Assembly: GCF_900101755.1 (NCBI RefSeq)
Contig: NZ_FNAE01000009.1
Span: 62,001-126,000, forward strand
Direction of reading: 5' to 3'
DNA length: 64,000 bases
Source of the DNA: Ectopseudomonas alcaliphila
GTDB taxonomy: Bacteria; Pseudomonadota; Gammaproteobacteria; Pseudomonadales; Pseudomonadaceae
The notes under the pieces are model-generated. The model did not search any database. It was not told where the DNA came from and saw only the letters and a program-made list of their open reading frames with translations. The first letter of the stretch is position 1; each line of letters begins with the position of its first letter. This document shows positions 7,984 to 15,210 of this stretch, in pieces. The translations under genes and the position numbers were made by a program.

Positions 7984-8910
7984 GCGTTTGACTCCTAGGG
8001 TTGTCACCCTGCCCGGGGTGGACAGGTATTCAGAAAACTCGGCGACGGCCTCATGACCGTTGACCAAGGCATCGGCAAAGCCGACATCAATTGCCGCCTG
8101 GCCGCGGAACACCGCAGCTTCGGTGGCCAGCACCGCCTCACTGGAAATACCCAGGTTGCGGGCAACCAGCTCGGCGAACTGTTGGCGTAGCGCGTCGGTG
8201 TCGGTCTGGAAGCGGCTCAGCACTTCCTCGGGCAGATCCTCGTAGGGGTTGCCGTCGACCTTGCGCGCCCCGGAGTGAATGAGCGTGACCTTGATGCCCT
8301 CCTGCTCCAGGTAGTTTTCGTAGCTGGCGTGAGCCATCACCACGCCGACCGAACCGACATAGCCGGTTTGGGTGATCAGCCGTCGGTCGGCCGCGCTTGC
8401 CAGTGCCATGCCAGCAGAGCAGGCCGAGTCGCAGGCCATGGCCCAAAGTGGCTTGCCAGCCTGCTGGGCCAGTTGCCGCAGGCGGTCGGCGGTGTCGAAG
8501 CAGCCGGACACCTCGCCGCCTGGCGTGTGCATGTCCATCAGCACGCCTTTGACGTCGCTCTCGGCCAGCATCATCGCGAAGCGATTGATGATGCCGTCAT
8601 AGCCAGTCATGCCGCTGTAAGGCTTGAGGTAACCGGACTTGTGCGCCAGGGTGCCCTTCACATCCAGCAGGGCAATGCCGTCAACAACCTGGAACAGGAT
8701 CTCTTCGAAGCCCCAGCTGTTGGTGCGCGTTTTGTTGTAGGTGCGGGCATCCACACGCAGCTTCTGGCCCATGTCGATGGCGCCCTGCTCGTCCTTCAGC
8801 TCGGTGATGTTCAGCCGGCTGCCGAGCGCGCTGAAGAACACGCGCGCATAGGCCGGCTCCAGCAACAGGGGTGTGTTCAACACCCGGCTGGCGATTTGCG
8901 GATAGTTCAT
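7594..8910 (-). CDS. S49-family prohead protease with C-terminal scaffold region (lambda gpC-like)
   Basis: The 438-residue protein has an S49 (SppA/gpC) peptidase domain at about residues 75 to 280. The nucleophile is probably Ser165 in ACSAGMALASAAD and the general base Lys217 in GARKVDGNP. From about residue 310 the sequence changes to an Ala/Pro linker and a helical, charged region that resembles a scaffold. In lambda, C is a capsid-maturation protease and its 3' part is also read as the scaffold Nu3. The same arrangement is readable here (see 7594..7983). It lies between the portal and decoration genes. Confidence 0.9.
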   Translation of the reverse strand: MNYPQIASRVLNTPLLLEPAYARVFFSALGSRLNITELKDEQGAIDMGQKLRVDARTYNKTRTNSWGFEEILFQVVDGIALLDVKGTLAHKSGYLKPYSGMTGYDGIINRFAMMLAESDVKGVLMDMHTPGGEVSGCFDTADRLRQLAQQAGKPLWAMACDSACSAGMALASAADRRLITQTGYVGSVGVVMAHASYENYLEQEGIKVTLIHSGARKVDGNPYEDLPEEVLSRFQTDTDALRQQFAELVARNLGISSEAVLATEAAVFRGQAAIDVGFADALVNGHEAVAEFSEYLSTPGRVTTLGVKRMAGDNPAPTAEAAPPAQAASPAPATIDAAATASAERTRVQGILQHAEAEGRGKLANHLAFNTSMSVDEAGTMLAAAEKEQGATLDASTALDKMMANEEQPNLTSGGGDAKPNQAQAIVGNWAKATGAKV

Positions 8911-8918
8911 GGGGCGTC

Positions 8919-10499
8919 CTATTCGGTGGGCTCGGGTTGTTCCGGCGCCAATGCCTGGGCTTGCATCCAGCTGGGTGGCGGCAGGCCTGCCTCGCGGCGC
9001 TCGTTCATCTCACGCACTTGCTGCGCGAAGGTTTCCTGGTAGTCCTCACCCAGCAGGGCGAGCTCCTTCTCGTAGGTGCTCAGGCCGGACTCGATGCGTA
9101 ACACCGCCTCCTTCACTTCCTTGAGCCCGTCGATGGCCAAGCGGCCGGCGCCGATCCATTCGCAGTTGCACCACGACGCGCGCGCCTCGTAGAAGCCACG
9201 GGTGGCTTTACGTGGCAGCGTCAGCAGGCGCCGCTGCAGGGCCTCCTCGAACGCCAGCACGAACAGGTGCGTGGCAAAGCGCGCGGCGATGACCTTGCGG
9301 CGCCCCATGTAGTAACGCCAACCCTCCATCATCGAGGCGCGGGCGCTGCTGTAGGTGCTCTGCCGGTAGTCGCGGGCGAAAGGTTCATACGGCAGGTTCA
9401 AACCCGCCGCCATCCAGCGCAGGATGCTCGACTCGAAGTCGGCGAAGCCGTTGTCCACGTTGCCGCTGGTCTGCAGGTGCAGCTTTTCCCCCGGCCACAG
9501 GTGCGGGATCTTCACCCCGTTCATGGAGAGCTTGCTGCCGCTGTTGAAGCTGTTCACCGCCATCATGTACTTGGCGATTTTCTCGACGCTCTCATCGCCA
9601 GCGCCGATCAGCTCCAGGGCGGCATCGTTGCCCAGTTCGCTCTCGATGGTCGCCGCATACATGGCGTTAACGATGGCGTTCTGCAACTTGGTGTGCTGCA
9701 GCTTGGGCAGCATGTGGCTCTGCTCCAGCACTGTGAGGAACTGGTTGGCACCACGGGCCTGGCCGTCCTCGCTGGGCTCGAACACGTGGATGAACTTGAT
9801 GCGCCCGTTGGCCGCCTCGCGTTCTACGCGCCGCCACTCCCCGCCGAAGCCAGTGCCAAGGCCCAGACCGCCCGATGCCAGCTGGCGGATGTGATAGGCG
9901 ATCGCCACACCGTTGCGGTCGAACTCGACACCCGCACGCATGTTGGCAGTGTCGCCACGGTCGCCAGGGTTGCCGATGCGCTTGGGGCTGACCATCCGCA
10001 CGGCGGTACGCATCGGCGTGCCCCGACGCTCGACCCATTCAGCAGCGGCAGATACCTCGCCAAGTTTCGTGTGGGTACCGACAGCCTCGCGCACCATCAT
10101 GGTCGCGGTGCGCTTGCGCTCCACATCGAGCCAGCAACCAACTGGATCTTCAGCGTACTCGTACCACCAGGCCTCGACATCCTGCGCGAATGCGCGGGCG
10201 TCAGCATCGCTGATGCCGAGCAAACGCCAGCGGGGCTTGTAGCTGAGGCGGAACAGGTGGCCGACGATGTTATCGATGTGCATCTGCACGCCGTTGGCGG
10301 CAAAAGCGTTGTTACGGGTGACATCCTCGGCACGTGCATTGCCCAGCTTGAGGTTGGGCAGCAATGCGGCGTCTATCGTCTGCAGGCGCGGCTGCCAGCG
10401 CTCCAGCTGGCCACCAAAACCAACACCCGCCCCCTGCCATGTGCTGAGCTGCTCGCGGGCTGGCAACCCGTTGGGCGCCAGGATCTGAACCTTACTCAT
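8919..10499 (-). CDS. Phage portal protein (lambda gpB family)
   Basis: The 526-residue protein has the lambda-family portal pattern: ARAEDVTRNNAFAANGVQ near residue 55, the repeated Trp-rich segment WWYEYAEDP, an aspartate-rich stem region and the C-terminal module YSSARASMMEGWRYY. It forms the dodecameric ring through which DNA enters and leaves the head. The gene overlaps gpW at its start (10496..10499) and is followed after 8 bases by the protease gene, as in lambda. The tail of the protein is Pro- and Glu-rich. Confidence 0.92.
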   Translation of the reverse strand: MSKVQILAPNGLPAREQLSTWQGAGVGFGGQLERWQPRLQTIDAALLPNLKLGNARAEDVTRNNAFAANGVQMHIDNIVGHLFRLSYKPRWRLLGISDADARAFAQDVEAWWYEYAEDPVGCWLDVERKRTATMMVREAVGTHTKLGEVSAAAEWVERRGTPMRTAVRMVSPKRIGNPGDRGDTANMRAGVEFDRNGVAIAYHIRQLASGGLGLGTGFGGEWRRVEREAANGRIKFIHVFEPSEDGQARGANQFLTVLEQSHMLPKLQHTKLQNAIVNAMYAATIESELGNDAALELIGAGDESVEKIAKYMMAVNSFNSGSKLSMNGVKIPHLWPGEKLHLQTSGNVDNGFADFESSILRWMAAGLNLPYEPFARDYRQSTYSSARASMMEGWRYYMGRRKVIAARFATHLFVLAFEEALQRRLLTLPRKATRGFYEARASWCNCEWIGAGRLAIDGLKEVKEAVLRIESGLSTYEKELALLGEDYQETFAQQVREMNERREAGLPPPSWMQAQALAPEQPEPTE

Positions 10500-10705
10500 G
10501 CGATCACACGTGCCGGCCGGCGGCGGGCTTGCGCGCCGACGCCCAGCTGGCCCTCCAGTTGGGTGATGTAGTTTTCAAGGTCGCGCCGGTTGGCCGGAGT
10601 GAACTCGACCATCTTGCCGTCACGCTGCACGCGCACCGTGCTCTGCCCAGTGATGAGCAGGTGCAGCGCTTCGCGTGCCTCATTGAGTTGCTGCAGGGTG
10701 GCCAT
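10496..10705 (-). CDS. gpW-family head completion protein
   Basis: The 69-residue product (MATLQQLNEAREALHLLITGQ) matches the gpW family: a helix, a short beta hairpin with VRVQRDGKMVEFTPANR, a second helix with LENYITQLEGQL, and a basic tail. gpW closes the portal after packaging. The gene is nested tightly between terminase (sharing base 10705) and portal (4-base overlap), the lambda A-W-B order. Confidence 0.9.
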   Translation of the reverse strand: MATLQQLNEAREALHLLITGQSTVRVQRDGKMVEFTPANRRDLENYITQLEGQLGVGAQARRRPARVIA

Positions 10706-12741
10706 CAGTCGTCTCCGTTCATCATCCGGCCGAGGTCGGCCAGGCTGACTGCCGGCTTGGCAGCAGCGGGTTGAATTGCACCTGGCTCTGCAGTCACTGG
10801 CACCTGTTCGTCCGCCTCGGCCAGCAGGTCGGCCTGCATCAAGCGAGCCTCGATGTCGTCCCAGTCCTGAGGCTTCTTCAGGTGCAAGCGCATGTAGCGC
10901 GCCAGGTGAATCTGGTACTGCTCGCAGTCCAGTGCTTCGTTGGCCGCGCCGGCCTTCTTCTGGTAGACCTTCTTGCCGCCATGCTTGCGGCTGGGCGCCT
11001 TGACCTCGGCCAGTAGCTGGTCGAAGTAGTCCGCGCGAACACCCTTGTAGGCATGCATGCGGCCTGGGCCACTGCCCGCAAGCTTCAGGCGCTCGAAGAG
11101 CAGGTCTTTCGCTTTGGTGCCGCCGACCATGTACACCTGCAAGCCGTAGCGCGAGGCTTTGGTACTGGTGGTGTTCAGGTCGATCTTGCGCGGCGCCGTG
11201 AGGATCTCGGCATCGACATTGGTGCTGCCCTTGATGGCCAGCAGCTTGGCGAAGCGCTTCTTGCGCGTACGCACGTAGTGATACACGGCGTCGTTGGTTT
11301 GCCCGTCCGACGAGTCGATGCTGGCCGCACTGACATGCAGTCGGTAACCCTTGGCGTGCGCGTAGGTGCCGAACAGAATGCGGTCAAGCTCCGTCCATAC
11401 CGGGTCGGTTTTGTCGGAGGTGCCGCTTTGCGCAGCGATCTCCGTCCACAGCACCAGCCAACTTTCCTCGCCACGCCCCCAGGCCCGAAGGATCAAGGCA
11501 ATCCGGTCATGCTGAACGTCGACGGTGAGGAACAGTATCAAGCCGCCGCCGGGCACAACCAGTTCGCGGTACTCCTCGCAGCGCTCCCGCAGTTTGTCGG
11601 CCTCGGGCAGATCGCTGCGGTACTCGTAAGGCCGCCCCTGCTTCTGGTTGACGAACTTGATCAGCTGCTTCGGGTCGCCGGCATCGGCCAGCTTTTCAGC
11701 GGCAAGCTGTTCGCGCACCAGGTCAGCCAGCGAGGTGCCCGGCAGGCAGGCGTAGAGCTCGCTGAGCTCCATGAACCCGGCTTTGCCATAGAACGGCGCC
11801 GTAGCAACCCAACCGCACATCGGGTCACCCCGTTCGACAGCCTCATAGACCGTACGGCGGATGTTCTCTTTGCGCTGGTTGTCGTCCCACATCTCCCCGC
11901 AGTGGGGGCAGCCGTACTTCGCCGTTTCCGGCTTGGCGTAGCCGTAGACCTCATGCGGCACGTCGCCTTTATCCGGGTCACCGCTGAGGTACGTGATGTG
12001 CTCGAAGTCCAGCACGTGCGCTTCGCCACAGCCGTGGCAATAGATCGGCAGCACACGTTGATCAGTCTGTTTGAGGCGTTGCTCGGTTTTCGAGAGGCCC
12101 TTGAGCGAAGGCGTACCGCCGACAACCGTTTTCGATCCTGGGTAGCGCTTGACGCGCTCCTCGAGCAGGCCGATGGCATCGCCCTGACCCTTCACGTCGT
12201 CGCTGGTGTCGTCCGGCTCCTCCACCACGGCCAGGCCGACGCTCGACGTCGACTTCACGTTACCGGGCGAGTTGGACGCAACCAGTTTGAGGAAGCCGCC
12301 CGGGAATCCCTTGTGGTTCCAACGGTTGCCGGACTTCTTCGCGGTCTCCACGTCGACCAGCCGGCCAACCGCTTCGTTCGCGCGAATGGCCGGTACCAGC
12401 TTCTCGTCGTGGAATGCCTTGCCGTCGCCCTCTTTGGCGAACAGCACCATGATCGGCATTGGCCGACCAGTGATGCGCTTGAACAGCACGGCGATCATGA
12501 AGTACGTCCAGCCGATCTGGGCTGCCTTCATGAGGTCGATTTCTTTGACGTCGGGATGGTCGAGAGCCGCGGCTACGCCCAGGAAGTACGGGGTGTAGTA
12601 GAACTCGTAGAGACCGTGCAGCACGCCGGCTTCGGCCGGCAGGTAGAACTCGTTCTCGATGTACTCAGCCGTCGGCTGATCCTTGGGGGGATTGAATTGC
12701 TGGGCCGCGTCCAGCAATACGACGGCCAAGTTTATCCGCAT
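10705..12741 (-). CDS. Phage terminase large subunit (lambda gpA family)
   Basis: This is the packaging ATPase and nuclease. It has the family's deviant Walker A region (LMKAAQIGWTYF), a Walker B-like GLAVVEEPDDTSDD, and a zinc-like pair of Cys motifs (CHGCGEAH and CPHCGE). The C-terminal nuclease begins FLTVDVQHDRIALIL and ends with a pattern containing NEALDCEQYQIH. I place the start at ATG 12741 (678 residues); a TTG at 12774 with GGGGTG upstream would add 11 residues and is a fair alternative. The 5' end overlaps the small terminase gene by more than 70 bases. Confidence 0.93.
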   Translation of the reverse strand: MRINLAVVLLDAAQQFNPPKDQPTAEYIENEFYLPAEAGVLHGLYEFYYTPYFLGVAAALDHPDVKEIDLMKAAQIGWTYFMIAVLFKRITGRPMPIMVLFAKEGDGKAFHDEKLVPAIRANEAVGRLVDVETAKKSGNRWNHKGFPGGFLKLVASNSPGNVKSTSSVGLAVVEEPDDTSDDVKGQGDAIGLLEERVKRYPGSKTVVGGTPSLKGLSKTEQRLKQTDQRVLPIYCHGCGEAHVLDFEHITYLSGDPDKGDVPHEVYGYAKPETAKYGCPHCGEMWDDNQRKENIRRTVYEAVERGDPMCGWVATAPFYGKAGFMELSELYACLPGTSLADLVREQLAAEKLADAGDPKQLIKFVNQKQGRPYEYRSDLPEADKLRERCEEYRELVVPGGGLILFLTVDVQHDRIALILRAWGRGEESWLVLWTEIAAQSGTSDKTDPVWTELDRILFGTYAHAKGYRLHVSAASIDSSDGQTNDAVYHYVRTRKKRFAKLLAIKGSTNVDAEILTAPRKIDLNTTSTKASRYGLQVYMVGGTKAKDLLFERLKLAGSGPGRMHAYKGVRADYFDQLLAEVKAPSRKHGGKKVYQKKAGAANEALDCEQYQIHLARYMRLHLKKPQDWDDIEARLMQADLLAEADEQVPVTAEPGAIQPAAAKPAVSLADLGRMMNGDD

Positions 12742-13174
12742 AGCCGCCAATTCGGCTGATTGTAGATCCAGCAATGCGGTTCACCCCGTCGCGGTCGACC
12801 GTCACCTGGTGCTCAGCCTCGATCTGCTGGACGATCTTTTCGACACCGCCCTGATACTCACGGTTGGCGAAGCCTGCCCAGTCCTTCAAAGCCGACGCAG
12901 CGTCTGCGGCCGGTACCAGCGTTCCCAGTTTCTCGTGGTAGGTCAGCCGCCCATTGGCAGCCTTGACCGTGGATTCTTCGATGCGTGCGTGGTTGAGCTG
13001 CTCGACCTGGCTGCCACCACGCCCTGCGGCCTTCTCGCGCAGGTCGCGGATGTAGGCGGTTCGGATCTCGTCGAGGCTCGACTCGCTCCAGTCGATGCCC
13101 AGCGCCTTGAGCACGTCGCGGCAGTTGCGCTCGCTCATGTCCAAGTGCTGGGCAATCTCTTTCTGTGAAGGCAT
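12665..13174 (-). CDS. Phage terminase small subunit (DUF1441-like DNA-packaging protein)
   Basis: The 169-residue protein from ATG 13174 (MPSQKEIAQHLDMSERN) has an N-terminal helix-turn-helix for recognising the packaging site. A helical middle follows, then a C-terminal segment that binds the large subunit (EHQVTVDRDGVNRIAG). The start is chosen because GGAG lies seven bases upstream; a longer frame to 13243 has no such site. It replaces lambda Nu1 in position. The long overlap with the large subunit gene suggests coupled translation. The 124 bases upstream hold no gene and are where a cos site could lie, but none is recognised. Confidence 0.8.
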   Translation of the reverse strand: MPSQKEIAQHLDMSERNCRDVLKALGIDWSESSLDEIRTAYIRDLREKAAGRGGSQVEQLNHARIEESTVKAANGRLTYHEKLGTLVPAADAASALKDWAGFANREYQGGVEKIVQQIEAEHQVTVDRDGVNRIAGSTISRIGGYADKLGRRIAGRGPAIQSPQGSADG

Positions 13175-13298
13175 GAGCAACTCCAAAGGCCCGGAATAGA
13201 CAGGCCCGGAAGCGGAACCCCCTATGCACCCGTCTATCTGCAAAAAGATCGCGGTCTACGCCTCCGCATGGCGAAGGGGTGCCAGGAAGGACCCGCAC

Positions 13299-13622
13299 TC
13301 ACCGGCCCCCATCCCGACGCCGCTCAACCCCTGACCACACAGGTTCATCAGCGCGCAGCACGCCGGCGAGGTTGCCGCCCGCTCGCCAGATGGCCCAGGC
13401 GAACACCGCCACCAGAACCACCAGCGGCCACGCTGCTGGCTCCAGCACAAGATCACCCCGCAGGATGTGGATCACCGCAACCCCGGCGCAGACCATCACC
13501 AGCCAAGCACCACACGACTTGAGCCGGCTGAAGCGCAGCGCGCCCCGCCGGAACGTGAACAGCCGAACAAAGATGGCGCCGCACAGCATCAGCAGCGCAT
13601 GGGTCAGGATCACACTAGCCAT
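13299..13622 (-). CDS. Putative phage holin-like membrane protein
   Basis: The 107-residue product has hydrophobic stretches at about residues 3 to 20, 38 to 54 and 60 to 84, with a basic segment (RLFTFRRGALRFSRLK) between the first two, and a charged C-terminus with VERRRDGG. Size, three possible membrane segments and position beside a second small membrane protein fit a holin or antiholin. The start overlaps the preceding membrane gene (13615), and GGGGG precedes ATG 13622. No endolysin gene lies next to it. Confidence 0.6.
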   Translation of the reverse strand: MASVILTHALLMLCGAIFVRLFTFRRGALRFSRLKSCGAWLVMVCAGVAVIHILRGDLVLEPAAWPLVVLVAVFAWAIWRAGGNLAGVLRADEPVWSGVERRRDGGR

Positions 13623-13968
13623 CGATTCCCCCAGGGGCCGACGGCGCGACGCGCTTTCTGATCGCAGCCATCGTCAGGCCGACGACCAGCGCAGCAGCGG
13701 CGAACGCAGCAGGCCCGGAATAGGTGAATGGGCGGATGCCCCACAGCTCAAGCTCACCGAGTGCCGGGCTGAACTGGTAGCCCATCACCAGGCTGACCAG
13801 AAACAACAGCACTCGTGGAATGACCTTCAGGTCGGGTCGGGCGATCACGAACACCAACGCCCCGCACAGTGCGCCGGTGGCCGCATTGCCATCCACACCA
13901 GCCATGAAACCAGCAGCGAGCCAGCTGGCCAGCAGGCCGCCAGCCACCACACCACTCGGCTCGCTCAT
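13615..13968 (-). CDS. Putative phage holin or holin-associated membrane protein
   Basis: The product from ATG 13968 (MSEPSGVVAGGLLASWLAAGF, 117 residues) has about four hydrophobic segments, one of them LLFLVSLVMGYQF, and a basic C-terminus (AAIRKRVAP). GGGAGGG lies five bases upstream, whereas a longer frame to 14115 would run through two terminators. It is the first gene after the tandem terminators behind the Q-like gene, where lambda carries its lysis genes. With its neighbour it may form a holin/antiholin pair. Confidence 0.6.
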   Translation of the reverse strand: MSEPSGVVAGGLLASWLAAGFMAGVDGNAATGALCGALVFVIARPDLKVIPRVLLFLVSLVMGYQFSPALGELELWGIRPFTYSGPAAFAAAALVVGLTMAAIRKRVAPSAPGGIDG

Positions 13969-13998
13969 AAACCCTCCCAGGCGGCCAAGGGCCAGAAT

Positions 13999-14019
13999 AA
14001 AAAACCCGCGTGCCGCGGG
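13999..14019 (-). terminator. Terminator between Q-like gene and late genes (tR'-like, second)
   Basis: CCCGCG pairs with CGCGGG around TGC, and A at 13999 to 14004 gives a U tract on the minus strand. It lies directly upstream of the first late gene, where a terminator must be overcome by an antiterminator for late expression. Confidence 0.7.
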
Positions 14020-14060
14020 AACGGCTGCCGCCCCCTGCCAGGTAGCGTCAGCCAGAAAAG

Positions 14061-14083
14061 ACAAAGCCCCGCAAGGCGGGGCT
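14061..14083 (-). terminator. Terminator-like hairpin downstream of the Q-like gene (first)
   Basis: AGCCCCGC pairs with GCGGGGCT around AAG. On the minus strand it is followed by TTTGTCTTTT, an interrupted U tract. Together with 13999..14019 it forms a tandem terminator in the position of lambda tR'. The rest of the 277-base gap (13969..14245) shows no gene. Confidence 0.55.
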
Positions 14084-14245
14084 CTGAATCCGAGTCGGGT
14101 CTCGGCTTGTGACACAGCACGTCACACTGTTGCTCGCTAGGCGTACCTATCGAATCGTGGTGACTTTTTACCCCCCGAGTGACAAACCGAAAAGCCCCGA
14201 TTATGGGTTATTCCAGCCGGCGCCCTTCGGAACCTTGCCGGCGCC

Positions 14246-14857
14246 TTATGGCGCCGAGTCACCCGACGAGCGGTCAGCTTCCACAGCCTTGGCAGCAGCC
14301 TTGCGCGCCTTGTGAGCAGCGATTGCACCCTGCCCGTCCTGCGCCGCCTCGAACTCCCGCCCACGCCCACGGTGCGCCGCACCAGCCTGTTGCGACGAAG
14401 CCTTACGCATCCGCTCGCCATCGCGACGTGCCTCCCGCCGCATCACCGCCAGCTTGCCCTGGCGTTCCAGCAGTCCAGTCTGCAGGCGCTCATGCAGCAC
14501 ACCTACCTGCCGGTAGTACGCCCGCCTCCCAGCCTCACCCCGCCCCAACTCCAGCGCATCCACCTGTTCGGCGATGGTCAGCCGGGGTTCGTTGCGGTAC
14601 CGCGCATAGGCCAGTCGCACCAGCGCGGCACCGGCCTCCTGCCGCTCGATGGCGAACAGCACCTGGTTCACCTCAGCTGCCGCGTAATCCGGCCCGGCGC
14701 CGGCCACCAGCAGCTTGGCACCGTACACGCCACCACGCGGCGCACAGCCGGCGAACTCGACGATAGTGCCCATGGCGCTGGGCAATCCGCCCCCCAGGCC
14801 GTTCTGGGCCAGCTGCTCGCCCCAATGCATCAACAGCGTCTCGATAGCCTCGATCAT
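14246..14857 (-). CDS. Putative antitermination protein Q-like late regulator
   Basis: The 203-residue protein begins MIEAIETLLMHWGEQLAQNG and contains PSAMGTIVEFAG, then a helical block VRLAYARYRNEPRLTIAEQVDAL and GRRAYYRQVGVLHERLQ. This layout is that of phage Q-type regulators, whose C-terminal helix-turn-helix resembles a sigma region 4. The tail after residue 140 is long, basic and Ala-rich. It is the last early gene, followed by tandem terminators and then the late genes, which is the place of Q. The start is set at ATG 14857, with GAGGGACGGG upstream. The family call is from pattern and context only. Confidence 0.5.
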   Translation of the reverse strand: MIEAIETLLMHWGEQLAQNGLGGGLPSAMGTIVEFAGCAPRGGVYGAKLLVAGAGPDYAAAEVNQVLFAIERQEAGAALVRLAYARYRNEPRLTIAEQVDALELGRGEAGRRAYYRQVGVLHERLQTGLLERQGKLAVMRREARRDGERMRKASSQQAGAAHRGRGREFEAAQDGQGAIAAHKARKAAAKAVEADRSSGDSAP

Positions 14858-15210
14858 TGCCCGTCCCTCGCGCCAAAACCGCAACCCAACACAAAAACCG
14901 CCAACCCTACACACACCCAACACACAAAAACTCCAATAAAAACAAAGGCTTTAGAGCATCTGTGTAAGGTGTGTAGGGTGTGTAAGGTTTTCAAAGCCTC
15001 GCGTAAGGAAAATTTTGAAAGGTTCAGGGCAGTCAGATAGGTGATACAGCGTGCATTTTTTTTTCGCACACGCGCGCGCACGCGCTTAAACCTTACACAC
15101 CTTACACACTCGCCTAGAACCCGCGTCGTTACTGGGCTGAAAGTGTGTAAGGTTGCGAAATCAACCCTACACAGCGCCAACACACCCAACACACTTTTAG
15201 GCGTACTCAT
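14854..15210 (-). CDS. Doubtful small gene within the iteron-like region
   Basis: An ATG overlaps the primase stop codon (ATGA at 15210..15207) and opens a 118-residue frame starting MSTPKSVLGVLALCRVDF. Much of its sequence is the repeats read in one frame (TLHTLHTLH) and Cys/Arg-rich text, and its end overlaps the start of the Q-like gene by four bases. Start and end couplings favour a real gene; the repeat-derived composition favours non-coding DNA. I cannot decide. Confidence 0.25.
   Translation of the reverse strand: MSTPKSVLGVLALCRVDFATLHTFSPVTTRVLGECVRCVRFKRVRARVRKKNARCITYLTALNLSKFSLREALKTLHTLHTLHRCSKAFVFIGVFVCWVCVGLAVFVLGCGFGARDGQ
14961..15176. repeat. Iteron-like GTGTAAGGTT repeats behind the primase gene; possible phage origin
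   Basis: The stretch 14858 to 15206 is dominated by repeats. GTGTAAGGT and GTGTAGGGT units stand in tandem at 14962 to 14988. Their inverted form ACCTTACACACCTTACACAC lies at 15090 to 15109. A near-perfect palindrome, GTGTAAGGTTG then CAACCCTACAC, lies at 15144 to 15173. Alternating CA tracts (TACACACACCC, CACACCCAACACAC) flank both sides, and a T9/CACGCGCGCGCACGCG stretch lies in the middle. Repeats next to a replication gene suggest a replication origin or a regulated leader. A minus frame (14854..15210) runs through it but looks like translated repeat. Confidence 0.45.

Noticed and set aside
11053..12759. Plus-strand open frame of 568 codons opposite the large terminase
   Set aside because: It mirrors the minus-strand gene because of high GC at third codon positions. 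The minus product has a clear family and the plus translation is Arg/Leu/His-rich with no motif.
13175..13298. cos site upstream of the terminase genes
   Set aside because: The position is plausible, but no repeated R-type sites or recognisable nicking palindrome are visible, so it is not annotated.
14312..15040. Plus-strand frame of 242 codons through the Q-like gene and the repeats
   Set aside because: Its start lies within the Q-like gene on the other strand, it ends with repeat-derived Cys/Val text, and all neighbouring genes run on minus.
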